DNA from: Candidatus Bathyarchaeia archaeon
GTDB taxonomy: Archaea; Thermoproteota; Bathyarchaeia; 40CM-2-53-6
Length of the DNA stretch: 64,000 bases
Reading direction: 5' to 3'
Assembly: GCA_035935655.1 (NCBI GenBank)
Contig: DASYWW010000039.1
Location: forward strand, 1 to 64,000
The notes below the pieces were generated by a model. The model saw only the letters and a program-made list of their open reading frames with translations, was not told the DNA's origin and ran no database searches. Positions 10,101-18,436 of the stretch are shown here, piece by piece; the first letter of the stretch is position 1, and each line of letters begins with the position of its first letter. A program made the position numbers and the translations under genes.

Positions 10101-11952
10101 CCGTTCTTGCTCCAGATCTCGTGATGTCACCGTCTCCACGCCACATTCCTCTAACGAAATGGGCGAGTTGGTTGTTTGGAAGGTACATGAATTGATGTGG
10201 AATCCTTTTCTCAGCGGCTCCCTGCCCACATAATGCTCGAAGGGAATCTGCAAGCTGCTTAGAACATGCCCTAACGACCCTTCTGTGTCTTTCACCATCA
10301 ATAACGCCGGGCCTCAAACCGATTGCTTTGAACCAGCCCGCGACCATTGTGGTCAGCTCTGACTCTTTCGTGCTTAGGGCAAACATCACTTGCCCTTGTC
10401 TTCCTGTGTAACCCTCGGCGAGAAACAGTCCTAACACTTCGAGCGTCTGAGGGGTTAGTTCTAAACGGTCAATTTTCAGTCTTGACCAATGTTTTCCAAC
10501 GACGCCAGACTGGTTCGCCAAGGGGCCCTGCTCCGCCAGGTCAATATAGTGAATATCGCGCTCTTCTTTGATTCTCGGGAATAATACGAGATCGCCAACG
10601 ATCAGGTTCTTTGCGACGGTCCAATCGGGCCTGGAATAAGTCCACCAATGACGAATTGTGCCACGAGTTCGCGTTGAATGCCTTGTGCGAATCACTCGGA
10701 GCACATTGTGCTCTGGGGTCATTCTCATCGGGAGCTGGAACCAAGGTGTGAGTTTTACAAGAGGACCGTCATACCATCTCGAAGTTGGTGTGACGACGTC
10801 TTCGAATAGGTTGCCATGAGTCAACACTCTGTCGCCGCTGGAGAGTCTCTCTATTGGAACAGGAGCGGGATTTCCAAAGATCTCCTCACCTGCGGGGAGA
10901 CAAAGTGTTGGGGTTGCTGCCAGGACCTTGATTCTGCCTTCCCGAAACGCATCTTCCACTATTCCGCGATGAATTCCTGCTAATCCTGCATGGTGAAAAC
11001 CGGCGCCTGCCCCAACCTGTGCAGCGAGGGCCTCGCTTAACCGAGTCTTCTCTCCTGTCGAGAGTATTCGCTCGGCAATGGTATTCAGAGCTCTCTCTTC
11101 GGGCTTTGACAATCGGCTTTTCACGGCTACCGAAGCTTTCCGTCCCATCTCGACTGCAGATCGCCTTGTCTCGGTGAAGATTAGCGCCTGGCCGCCAGTG
11201 CTCACTACGTCGAGCGCGATGTCCAGGCTTGGGGTCTTGGTCCCACTTACGATCGCGCGGCTTGCACCATCGCGGAACTGCACTTGATTATCGTGATAGA
11301 TTCCCTCTCTCAGAGGGACAGGACGCCAGTCGGTGGTTACGGATCCCGCTTTCAGCCAGGATCCTACTTCTTCGGCATTCCTAACTGTTGCACTAAGCGC
11401 TAAGACTTGGATGTTGGGATTGATCTCTGTCAATCGGGTGAGAACCACCTCGAGGGTTGGACCCCTTTGTTGTTCGGTCAGGAGATGAACCTCGTCCGCG
11501 ACTACTAGTGTAAGTTCGCTCATCCAGGGAGCTTTGTGCCTCAGGAGAGAGTCTGCTTTTTCATTAGTACAGAGGATAATGTCGTATCTTCCGAGCCAAG
11601 GGTCCGAGCTGTCATAGTCGCCTGTGGATATCCCAGCTCTAACATGGTCCCCGCTGGGCTTCTTGATTGTTGAGTAGCGCTGGAATTCCTTGAATTTCTC
11701 GCTAGCCAACGCACGTAACGGAGCCAGATAGATTGCTTTCCCACGGTGCTCGAGGACATGTTGTAAGATGCAGAGCTCCGCAACTAGGGTTTTCCCGCTG
11801 GCAGTGGGGCTCGCTAAGACCAAGTTCTTCCCATCCAGGACCCCCGCTTCGATGGCATGCTGTTGGGGCGGGTAAAGCTCGTCGAGACCTTCCTTAGATA
11901 ATAGTTCGATTACTTGCTTGTCGATGGGGAGGTCTCTAATCTTCACCTGCAT
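7102..11952 (-). CDS. hel308: Hel308-type DNA helicase with two inteins
   Basis: The open frame is 1616 residues, about 752 of them host protein, the normal Hel308 length. Hel308 is a 3'-5' superfamily 2 helicase acting at stalled forks. Host motifs: Walker A ASPTASGKT (47-55), DEVH (153-156), SAT (187-189), and after splicing ATPTL+SAGVNLPAR (motif V) and EYKQF+CGRAGRPRYD (motif VI). The C-terminus has helix-hairpin-helix segments (TLEGVGRVRARMLHDAG and SIRTIGPSLAKKIKEQ). It follows MCM by 22 bases on the same strand and is probably co-transcribed. The protein must splice twice to be active because both inteins interrupt catalytic motifs. Confidence 0.96.
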   Translation of the reverse strand: MQVKIRDLPIDKQVIELLSKEGLDELYPPQQHAIEAGVLDGKNLVLASPTASGKTLVAELCILQHVLEHRGKAIYLAPLRALASEKFKEFQRYSTIKKPSGDHVRAGISTGDYDSSDPWLGRYDIILCTNEKADSLLRHKAPWMSELTLVVADEVHLLTEQQRGPTLEVVLTRLTEINPNIQVLALSATVRNAEEVGSWLKAGSVTTDWRPVPLREGIYHDNQVQFRDGASRAIVSGTKTPSLDIALDVVSTGGQALIFTETRRSAVEMGRKASVAVKSRLSKPEERALNTIAERILSTGEKTRLSEALAAQVGAGAGFHHAGLAGIHRGIVEDAFREGRIKVLAATPTLCLPAGEEIFGNPAPVPIERLSSGDRVLTHGNLFEDVVTPTSRWYDGPLVKLTPWFQLPMRMTPEHNVLRVIRTRHSTRTRGTIRHWWTYSRPDWTVAKNLIVGDLVLFPRIKEERDIHYIDLAEQGPLANQSGVVGKHWSRLKIDRLELTPQTLEVLGLFLAEGYTGRQGQVMFALSTKESELTTMVAGWFKAIGLRPGVIDGERHRRVVRACSKQLADSLRALCGQGAAEKRIPHQFMYLPNNQLAHFVRGMWRGDGDITRSGARTARYSTVSRGLAKQLFAVLVKLGYMSTIRMSKRVGIGSEQGLAITHRHDLYTVSVSGKQLTRFMAKILRVKSDRFEGNREFNRGYLDSNYYYMPIKKVEQELYQGTVHNLEVKGHSSYVGSFIVHNSAGVNLPARAVVISSYERYEAGYGRYPISVLEYKQFCLPAEVPVTLGDGSVIPIGRIVKKRISDRVLSLSNPHGLLGKPIAGYFEREADELVEVSTVIGRTLTATPGHPVLTRGKDGAPMWVPIKSIRTGDYMAYAREVPTSERDVYWLDFLPKKITYVAQRIGFFNRNAIPAKYKDVSRHLGVSLKTFKGYTSGRRNPPLSRVVALGGHLGLSETELALQIRLVKSKWGKPIRIPDTIDEDFMWLVGIIASDGHIKKSRSNRGTYFHIRVFNKNRGIIEKANSVFQKLGCHPRITSRGDEQLTVEIGSNLLGPMISQFGIPFRNKSLDIFIPDFLLRFPRRLIGAFLAGVFDGDGSYSETKYSRGITTMVRAIVIATGSDRFAWGLHDLLLRLGILSSVVKDARVHRVMLNNKPTMFPNPVYRVTVRRISDIQKFRDLAKSIKKIPKIEYSNYHGLDKYRTRENRLPYSWVKVRSAVLRKLRGPRKVYNLSVNETETYLASNFIVHNCGRAGRPRYDKFGEALLIARNPDESEWLMENYVLAQPEKLWSKLAAERVLRPHVLSTIAAGYAHSEEGLYSFFARTFYAHQYGPRLIKTKIGDILRFLFKEEMVLMEGKDLSATKFGKRVSELYIDPMSAVILRDGLYNRAKKMTDLSILHLISKTPDLSPRPRPRGGEVDKLSLLAEQRSDEFTYPIPTQFEDPVAYEEFLGELKAAQVLSDWIDERTEDQILETRKVEPGDLLRLVQGSEWLILATQELGRLFGHKDLLAPLEMLKVRLAKGVRPELVKLTTLEGVGRVRARMLHDAGLKTIEDIKERSLEQLMSIRTIGPSLAKKIKEQAGGLIKADEWEKAKNAKPSEVEQQAVLTEYEDSE
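8203..9618 (-). mobile_element. Hel308 intein b (motif VI site), LAGLIDADG type
   Basis: Residues 779-1250 of the precursor (472 aa). Block A starts at Cys779 (CLPAEVPVTLGDGS). Block B contains TATPGHPVL with the conserved His. Homing endonuclease blocks are MWLVGIIASDGHI and LIGAFLAGVFDGDGSY, both with acidic residues intact. The end is VYNLSVNETETYLASNFIVHN, with penultimate His, terminal Asn1250 and +1 Cys1251. Insertion is between EYKQF and CGRAGRP. All residues needed for splicing and for cleavage are visible, so it appears active. Confidence 0.95.
9727..10902 (-). mobile_element. Hel308 intein a (motif V site), LAGLIDADG type
   Basis: Residues 351-742 of the precursor (392 aa). Block A starts at Cys351 (CLPAGEEIFGN). 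Block B contains MTPEHNVLRV. Endonuclease blocks are LEVLGLFLAEGYTG and FVRGMWRGDGDI. The end is VKGHSSYVGSFIVHN with terminal Asn742 and +1 Ser743. Insertion splits ATPTL from SAGVNLPAR, the helicase motif where uninserted homologues read straight through. A serine instead of cysteine or threonine at +1 is allowed for class 1 inteins. Confidence 0.95.
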
Positions 11953-11974
11953 TGGCAGCTCCCTAGAATGGGTT

Positions 11975-14900
11975 CTAGCCTGAAGTTCGCTTTAGTTTTC
12001 CTTCCTTGGGTGAATAGATCATTCCTTCCTTAATCAACTGTCCCACGAATCGCCGTGCTTCTCCATCGGTAACCTTTTCCCGCTCGACTATCGCGGCGCT
12101 GAGAATTTTCTCATCTACGGTCCCCGTTTCCCGTTCGAGTTCAGCCACAATCGCCATTACCCTTCCCAAGGAGTCTCGAACTGTCGCTGGCTTACCAGTC
12201 ATTATTGTGTCGATGTCGATCTTGCCGGTTTTCACGTCCACCCCGACATCGTAGAGGGCGTAGCTCATGATCTTGACTGCGCTCTTCGCATCTTCAACGG
12301 TTACTTCTTCCCTGAGGAAAGCGCGGGCCCTGGCCTCAGAAATCCGGACCAGGCCCTCAAGCTGTCTAGGAGTTATCGCAACAGCCGCCTCTTTGCCAGT
12401 GGTGTTGCGCATCTTCAAATAGAAATCCTGCAACTCTTTCACGGCTTCCGGAGTTAGAACTGGAACTATTCTCTTCGCGTAGCTGATGTATTTTCGCAGA
12501 AATTCAGGTGGAAAAGGCGCCTCTTCAGGTGTGTGTTTCGTCTTGTGCAGCGAGAGAATGTGCTCTGACATTCGGGAATCATTTTCGGGCTCAGGCAGAT
12601 CCTTTACTAGAAAGATCAGGTCAAATCGGGAAAGGATTGTCACTGGTAGGTTGATGTTTTCGTTAATGTTCTTATGAGGCTCATACCGCCCGAGAGCCGG
12701 GTTGGCGGCGGCTAGAACCGATGCCCTAGCGTTCAATGTGGCCACTATGCCCCCCTTAGCAACACTAACGGTCTGCTGTTCAAGAGCCTCGTGAATTGCA
12801 ACACGATCATCAGGCCGCATCTTGTCCAGCTCATCAATACAGTTGTGAGTGAGGATGCCTTCAGTGACAAAGTGTTCCCCTAGAGGAACGCGAAGATCAT
12901 AGACGTAGCCCGTGTAGAATTCCGACTTGACGGTTCGGATTGCTTCGAGGGCATAGTCGTCTCCAGCGAGCGCGAGGAGTCGTTCTTGAGAAGACGGATC
13001 CAGCCAGGGATCTAGTCGACGGATGAGCCGTTGCAGAGGAGCTTTGTAGGGTTGACGCTTGCCGCTACGGTATGAATGGAATGCACTCCAATCACCGGAG
13101 CGGAGAAGTTCGCCGGGGACTGGCCGCAAGCCCGAAAGCGCCAGACGAAGGGGTGATGCGGGAACTGCCTCGTGTCGAGCTGAAATTCGCGTTCGCTGAG
13201 GAGGAATGACTTTCGCTTTCTCCGAGTACGGGCTTATTCGCTCCATCAACCGCTTCACATCAGCCCTGGACGTAATCTGTACGCTCATTACGCCTTGCAG
13301 ATTCCTTATGCGAGCGTATACGTCGAAGCGCCGGAGCGCCCAAAGCAAGCGTCGGTTTGATGCAAGATCATTGGAGAGAAGAAGATCGAAGGAGACCACT
13401 GAGTATTGCCGATTCTTCTTTACACTAAAGCAACCATCAGCATCAACAGCTCCAGCTAGGAATCCGGCAAGCGCCGCATCATCGAGATGAAGAAGGTCTC
13501 GGAGTCCGTTCCGCGTCAACCACTCGAACAAGTATACGAAGAGGTTAGAATGTGAGACGAGAACCTGGCATTCCGAGCTTTTGGCAAACTTTGTCGTCAT
13601 GGCTCGGCGTAGATACATCTTCCATGGGTGGTCCGAGACTTGGCTCATTGCTCTATGGAGTCGTCTGATGTAATTGGGGTGGGTTGATGATTGGGTGATT
13701 CTCAAGGCGGAGTGCTTGGCATTGGATTGCACATGTCCGTCTCCGTAGGCGAACCCTATGATGTATGCAAGATCCGCCGTGAGTGTGGCGATCTTGAGAC
13801 GTTCTGTGTTCTTCTTTCTTCCGAAGGCAAACGGTCGTTGTACCCAGGAGTTGTATATACCTGTGTCTTTCAAGATCGCCTTGAATTGCCCTACTTTTAG
13901 CGCTCCGCGGCCATTGAGTGCATCACGTCTGAGGCCGTAGTAACTGTTGATTGCTCGTAAGGAGTGATGCTTGACCTCTAAGAGCTGGCGAATCTCCATT
14001 TTCTCTCTGGGAGTCGGTTGAATGATCCAGTTTTCCGGAACAATGTCGAGGATCCTAACCGGAGTCCGTGAGGAGGGTAGCTTCTTGAGGGCGACGATCT
14101 TGTCGCCAGGACCGAAGTTACCTATGGGCTTCCACTCTAGCGTCTTTCCGTCGAGAACTGGATGAGTTGGCGTCAAGCGGAGTTCCATTCCAGACTCCAT
14201 GCTCACACGGAGAAGCTGGCCACTGTACCATCTGCGTGCAACTAGCGTTGCGGTTGCCTGCCTTGTCGCAAGTTTGACAAGGTCGAGATTTGCAACAGGC
14301 TGAAGCAAAAGGGACAATTCTAATTCATGACCTCCTGACAGCGCCCGCTCAAAGCGCTCCTCGTCGAAGAGATCAGCCACCCTCTTCTGGGCTCCACCGA
14401 CAAAGACTTCGCTATCCGGATGAAGGCATGCAATTCCTTTGTCGGCGAGCACCAAGGCACCTGCTTCCAAGACCATTCCCCCGGTTTTCTCGCGAAGAAC
14501 GGCCGCGGTGAGGCCTGCAGCCGTGGTTCCCCTGCCTGAAGTGTAAAGGCCTCGAGGAGCGATTCTTGACACATACTGGAGAAGTTGACTTTTCGCGGTG
14601 TTGTGAGAGATCATTCCGTTCGCGATAAACTGGTGGCTCTTGGGAACCTCAATATCATAGACATCGGCAGGCTCTCTATAGTACACGGCCGCAACTCGTT
14701 CACTGTGTTGCCTTCCAAAACGCTTCAGTCTCGCAGCTCTCTCCCTAAGGTGCGCCAGACGAGTCTGTTTCTTGGTTGACGCAAAACCGATCTTGTCGGC
14801 AAATTTTAGAATGCTTCTTCCTCTTCTGATCAGAAGCGCGTTTTCTATTATTCGTGAGTGTATTCCGAATCGTAGGAGAAGAATTTGGACGTCTCTAAGA

Positions 14901-16726
14901 AGCTCGATGTCTTTTGCTTTGAGGCCGATCGCCCCGCATCCTCTCTTGCTGGAGAAGACTGTTCCGTCTGCCTCGTATAGCCACCTCAGGAACGACGATA
15001 CCACCTTGTTTCCAGATCTGAGAATGAAACATGGCACGCGCTTGTCTTTCAGGATGGCCAGATTGTACGCAACATCTTGACTGTTAATTACTCCTTCTGA
15101 TAGCTCGACGTTGCGATTTGGCCCCTTTCGAAGACTAACCGTTGGACTGATTCCAAAGAGATTGAAGGACATATCGCAAAGTGGCTTTAGAGTGTCCTTT
15201 TCGCCCTCAGCGACCGTAAACCCTACTCTATACCGCTGCACCCACCCATCGCCAAGCAGATACCCCACGAACGCGGCAAGTTCAGATGTCACCTTCTTTG
15301 GAAGTCGGCCACGAAATCTAGGACCTAATCCGTAAGCGAGCGGCCGCCATCCAGTGTTGACAAAGCCTGTAATATAACACGGGAATCCAGAAACGACTGC
15401 GACTCTGTCGCCAACTTTGAACTCATCCAACCTCTTCCAGCGTCGAAATTGAAGACGATCGACCACCTCGACCGAAAGCAAGGGGTGATTGTGTGTGCCT
15501 CGAATGCTCTTTCCGGTCTCAGTGACGATCTCCATCGTGGGTTGACTACGGTAGATGTGAAATCGATTTGCGAGATCTTTCTCCGCTCTTCCGCGACCTG
15601 TCAGAACTGCGATTTTCAATTCTTCAAGGTGACGGCGGCCAAAGTCTTCGATTTTCGCGATCGTCCCGTCGCCTAGGACAACTCGCTCGTCGCCGATAAG
15701 GCATCCTGGATCTCCGATGAGTAACGTGTTCAAGTCTCCCCTGATACTTACTCCGTCGGGGAGATGCTTGGAGACGCCTCCGAAGAGTAGGTAGAGTATT
15801 CCTTCTTTGATCTCCCCGTAGCCGTAGATGGATGGCGCGAGGCTCATGATGAGCTTGCGGTGAACGAATGGGTCTTTGGATGCTTCTAGAATCTTCTTCT
15901 CATCATCACGGGTGATCTCGACAACTTCTGTCTCTTTGCCTACTACATCAACAAAGTTTGCCTCGAGGTATAGGTTGAAGGTTCTTAGGCGACCCTTTTC
16001 TCCCACGTACTGTTTCTCGGCTCTTACGATGGATGTGACGGCCACGCGGTCTCCGGGACGAGCTGAGTCGACAATGTCGTCTTCTAATCTGACATCGAGA
16101 TATCGTGGCAGCTGTCCAGGGGGAAGGTCCTCTGGGCGTTCCTGGACTCGGGCTTCCTGGGTGTTCTTGAACTTGCATTGCTCCTCCAACAGTTCCCATG
16201 CGGTCTTCTGTTTGCAACTTGGACACGTTGGACCGGGTCCTCGCATTAAGTCCCCGCTCTGTTCTTCCTGAACGATTTCGAGGCACTTTCTGCACCGGAA
16301 TACGGCCTTGAGGATCATCGGCCGAACTTGTGTGGTCCTAACTACGATCCCCTCTACAAGGGCGAGTTTTTTCATGTCCTCGGCCCCAATCTTTCGGAGA
16401 GCTCTCTTCTCTGGGAGGCGGCGGAACCGAGCGAATATTCGACCAGCATGTTCTGCGTACTCAGGGTCCTCCACGCGCATCTGGGCTGTAGCGGCCGAGC
16501 TTGCGTAACCTATGTAGTCGTCCGGTCGCTCCGTGACGCTACGAGCTAGGGCCGGATCAAAAGCGATGAGATCATCAAAGTCGATTACGAGAGAGATACC
16601 GTTGTTTACTGCGACCTGAGCAAGCCGTTTTCGGTACTTGGATCCAACCTGGTCCGCTAGAAATGAACGGAAAAAGTCTTGGAAAACGTCCTCAGGACGA
16701 GAGGTCTGGGGATTAACGAGCGTCAA
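11975..16726 (-). CDS. mcm: MCM replicative helicase with two inteins
   Basis: The open frame is 1583 residues, of which about 686 are host MCM, the normal archaeal size. The N-terminal domain has a zinc site (CRKC and CPSC near residues 145-171). The AAA+ core is split twice. Walker A GDPG+TAKS is interrupted after residue 341 and Walker B ADKGIA+CIDELDKM after residue 766. SRFD (arginine finger) and a C-terminal winged helix (about residues 1510-1583) follow. It begins with TTG overlapping the GINS stop (TTGA) and ends 22 bases before Hel308, so GINS, MCM and Hel308 form one unit. MCM unwinds DNA at the fork in complex with GINS. Confidence 0.97.
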   Translation of the reverse strand: MTLVNPQTSRPEDVFQDFFRSFLADQVGSKYRKRLAQVAVNNGISLVIDFDDLIAFDPALARSVTERPDDYIGYASSAATAQMRVEDPEYAEHAGRIFARFRRLPEKRALRKIGAEDMKKLALVEGIVVRTTQVRPMILKAVFRCRKCLEIVQEEQSGDLMRGPGPTCPSCKQKTAWELLEEQCKFKNTQEARVQERPEDLPPGQLPRYLDVRLEDDIVDSARPGDRVAVTSIVRAEKQYVGEKGRLRTFNLYLEANFVDVVGKETEVVEITRDDEKKILEASKDPFVHRKLIMSLAPSIYGYGEIKEGILYLLFGGVSKHLPDGVSIRGDLNTLLIGDPGCLIGDERVVLGDGTIAKIEDFGRRHLEELKIAVLTGRGRAEKDLANRFHIYRSQPTMEIVTETGKSIRGTHNHPLLSVEVVDRLQFRRWKRLDEFKVGDRVAVVSGFPCYITGFVNTGWRPLAYGLGPRFRGRLPKKVTSELAAFVGYLLGDGWVQRYRVGFTVAEGEKDTLKPLCDMSFNLFGISPTVSLRKGPNRNVELSEGVINSQDVAYNLAILKDKRVPCFILRSGNKVVSSFLRWLYEADGTVFSSKRGCGAIGLKAKDIELLRDVQILLLRFGIHSRIIENALLIRRGRSILKFADKIGFASTKKQTRLAHLRERAARLKRFGRQHSERVAAVYYREPADVYDIEVPKSHQFIANGMISHNTAKSQLLQYVSRIAPRGLYTSGRGTTAAGLTAAVLREKTGGMVLEAGALVLADKGIACLHPDSEVFVGGAQKRVADLFDEERFERALSGGHELELSLLLQPVANLDLVKLATRQATATLVARRWYSGQLLRVSMESGMELRLTPTHPVLDGKTLEWKPIGNFGPGDKIVALKKLPSSRTPVRILDIVPENWIIQPTPREKMEIRQLLEVKHHSLRAINSYYGLRRDALNGRGALKVGQFKAILKDTGIYNSWVQRPFAFGRKKNTERLKIATLTADLAYIIGFAYGDGHVQSNAKHSALRITQSSTHPNYIRRLHRAMSQVSDHPWKMYLRRAMTTKFAKSSECQVLVSHSNLFVYLFEWLTRNGLRDLLHLDDAALAGFLAGAVDADGCFSVKKNRQYSVVSFDLLLSNDLASNRRLLWALRRFDVYARIRNLQGVMSVQITSRADVKRLMERISPYSEKAKVIPPQRTRISARHEAVPASPLRLALSGLRPVPGELLRSGDWSAFHSYRSGKRQPYKAPLQRLIRRLDPWLDPSSQERLLALAGDDYALEAIRTVKSEFYTGYVYDLRVPLGEHFVTEGILTHNCIDELDKMRPDDRVAIHEALEQQTVSVAKGGIVATLNARASVLAAANPALGRYEPHKNINENINLPVTILSRFDLIFLVKDLPEPENDSRMSEHILSLHKTKHTPEEAPFPPEFLRKYISYAKRIVPVLTPEAVKELQDFYLKMRNTTGKEAAVAITPRQLEGLVRISEARARAFLREEVTVEDAKSAVKIMSYALYDVGVDVKTGKIDIDTIMTGKPATVRDSLGRVMAIVAELERETGTVDEKILSAAIVEREKVTDGEARRFVGQLIKEGMIYSPKEGKLKRTSG
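12842..14428 (-). mobile_element. MCM intein b (Walker B site), LAGLIDADG type
   Basis: Residues 767-1295 of the precursor (529 aa), the largest of the four. Block A begins at Cys767 (CLHPDSEVFVGG), block B has RLTPTHPVLDG, and endonuclease blocks are LAYIIGFAYGDGHV and LAGFLAGAVDADGCF. The end is VPLGEHFVTEGILTHN with terminal Asn1295 and +1 Cys1296. It lies between ADKGIA and CIDELDKM. Splicing and endonuclease residues all appear intact. Confidence 0.95.
14600..15703 (-). mobile_element. MCM intein a (Walker A site), LAGLIDADG type
   Basis: Residues 342-709 of the precursor (368 aa). Block A begins at Cys342 (CLIGDERVVLGDGT), block B has GTHNHPLLSVE, and endonuclease blocks are LAAFVGYLLGDGWVQ and FLRWLYEADGTVF. 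The end is VPKSHQFIANGMISHN with terminal Asn709 and +1 Thr710. It splits the ATP-binding loop GDPG/TAKS exactly inside the P-loop. Confidence 0.95.
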
Positions 16727-17286
16727 TTGGTGCTCTCACGGCCAAGAATGTCCTTCTTCCATGACTCCACGTTCTCGCGCACCTTCTCGTACAGTGCTTG
16801 TTCTTCGACCGTCAGATTCGCTGTGACGTCGGTGGTTTGTTCTCCGGACGCTCCGAGAGAAGCGATTTTCTTCACTCGAATATTGACAATGTCCCTGGAG
16901 AGCGCTAGTGCTTTGTCCAGATCGCGGGCCTTGGTTCTGTCTTTCGCTTCAAGGCCCTTTAACTCCTTGATAAGACGGCGGAGCTGAAAGTAGAACGACC
17001 GAGGCAGTTTCGGGATCTGCCTTGCGCCGGGCAGCGTTTCCTTGTAGTGAGTGGTCGATAGGGTGTTGAGGGTCAGCTGCTCCTCATCCTTGAAGCGGGC
17101 GTATCCCATCTGAACCAAGTGCTGAGCAGTCCACAGCGAAAGTTCGACCTCTTGCCCCATCCGATATGGGCCAAGGATCCTGTCCCCGATCCGAGTTTCG
17201 GGAAACTCGCGGAGAAGCGTAATTCGCGAAGGCGAGTTTTCAAACTCTGTATCTACAATCTCTACGATTGACGGTTCCTTCTCCAG
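16723..17286 (-). CDS. GINS complex subunit (Gins23-like), probable CTG start
   Basis: GINS links MCM to the rest of the replisome. The segment VELSLWTAQHLVQMGYARF followed by a long helical region is typical of archaeal GINS. The first ATG of the frame is at 17160, but the frame stays open to 17304 and the upstream codons read IVEIVDTEFENSPSRITLL, then EFPETRIGDRILGPYRMGQEVE. This is the beta-rich small domain that precedes this point in Gins23-type proteins. No ATG, GTG or TTG exists between the upstream TGA (17305-17307) and 17160. A CTG at 17284-17286, preceded by gggggcgag, is the best start and gives 187 residues. Its stop overlaps the MCM start. Confidence 0.82.
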   Translation of the reverse strand: MEKEPSIVEIVDTEFENSPSRITLLREFPETRIGDRILGPYRMGQEVELSLWTAQHLVQMGYARFKDEEQLTLNTLSTTHYKETLPGARQIPKLPRSFYFQLRRLIKELKGLEAKDRTKARDLDKALALSRDIVNIRVKKIASLGASGEQTTDVTANLTVEEQALYEKVRENVESWKKDILGRESTN

Positions 17287-17437
17287 TTTACTCGCCCCCG
17301 GGAATCACCAAGACGAAAGTGAGCCCCATAAAACCAATTCTAAACAGAAAACCAAATTGATCACACGATATTTGCTCAGAGAGGTGGATGAAACAGTTCT
17401 ATATGGCTGGGAGCACCAACATGTGTGTTGGATCTGA

Positions 17438-18436
17438 TTGGAAGCCGCTCTTTGGACTGAGAAGTACAGGCCGAAAAACCTGGACGACATCATGGACCAG
17501 GAAGAAATAGTTTCGCGGCTCAAGGATTTTGTCAAAAGGGGAACTATGCCCCACTGCTTGTTCGCGGGTCCGCCCGGGACGGGTAAGACTACAGCTGGAT
17601 TGTGTCTCGCTCATGATCTGTTCGGGGAGCGATTCCAGGACGCGTTCAAGGAGCTTAATGCGAGTGATGAACGGGGAATAGATGTCGTGCGGACTACTGT
17701 GAAAGAGTTCGCGCGAATGGCTTCACTTACAACTGTTCCTTTCAAGATTCTTGTCCTGGATGAGGCGGACAATATGACCAGCGACGCTCAGGGAGCGCTT
17801 CGGCGGACGATGGAGAATTACACTAACACTTGTCGTTTCATTCTCTGCTGCAACTATTCGGGCAGAATAATCGAGCCAATCCAATCAAGATGTGCACTGT
17901 TCCGATTTACACCATTACCCGAGGAAAAGGTCGTAGAATCTCTCCATCGAATCGCAAAGAATGAGAACTTGAAGACCACTGACGGGGGTCTGAAAACTAT
18001 TGTTGAAGTAGCCGAAGGAGACCTTCGAAAAGCCATCAACATTCTCCAAGCTGCCTCCTCTATGTCGAAGGGGATCTCCGAAGAGACCGTCTACCAAGTT
18101 GTGGGGAGAGCTAGGCCCTCTGACGTCCACGAGATGCTGAATCATGCCTTGAAGGGCGACTTTCTCAAGGCGCGGGATGAGCTTCGAACCCTTCTCGTCA
18201 AGTACGGGTTGTCGGGATCCGACATTGTTCGCCAGATTCACTCTGAAGTCTTCCGCCTCCCTATTCCTGAGAAGACAAGGATCAGCTTGATCGAGGCGAT
18301 CGGGGACACGGACTTCCGGCTGGTACAAGGAGGAGATGAAGAAGTCCAGCTCAGTGCTCTGCTGGCCCATCTAGCTGCTCAAGCATCGGTTCATAGAAGT
18401 GTTCGAGAGGAACATGTCACAGCCCTGGACCGTTAG
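17438..18436 (+). CDS. rfcS: replication factor C small subunit
   Basis: This is the clamp-loader ATPase that opens PCNA. Walker A GPPGTGKT is at residues 44-51, Walker B LVLDEAD at 105-111 and the SRC arginine-finger motif at 150-152, with the C-terminal collar domain after about residue 230. At 332 residues it has normal length. An in-frame TGA immediately precedes the TTG at 17438, so the start is certain. RFC-large follows with overlapping ends, and the operon is divergent from GINS-MCM-Hel308. Confidence 0.96.
   Translation: MEAALWTEKYRPKNLDDIMDQEEIVSRLKDFVKRGTMPHCLFAGPPGTGKTTAGLCLAHDLFGERFQDAFKELNASDERGIDVVRTTVKEFARMASLTTVPFKILVLDEADNMTSDAQGALRRTMENYTNTCRFILCCNYSGRIIEPIQSRCALFRFTPLPEEKVVESLHRIAKNENLKTTDGGLKTIVEVAEGDLRKAINILQAASSMSKGISEETVYQVVGRARPSDVHEMLNHALKGDFLKARDELRTLLVKYGLSGSDIVRQIHSEVFRLPIPEKTRISLIEAIGDTDFRLVQGGDEEVQLSALLAHLAAQASVHRSVREEHVTALDR

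Noticed and set aside
10014-10301. Extra frames inside the intein regions as separate endonuclease genes
   Set aside because: The LAGLIDADG endonucleases are in frame within the inteins; other frames show no motifs.
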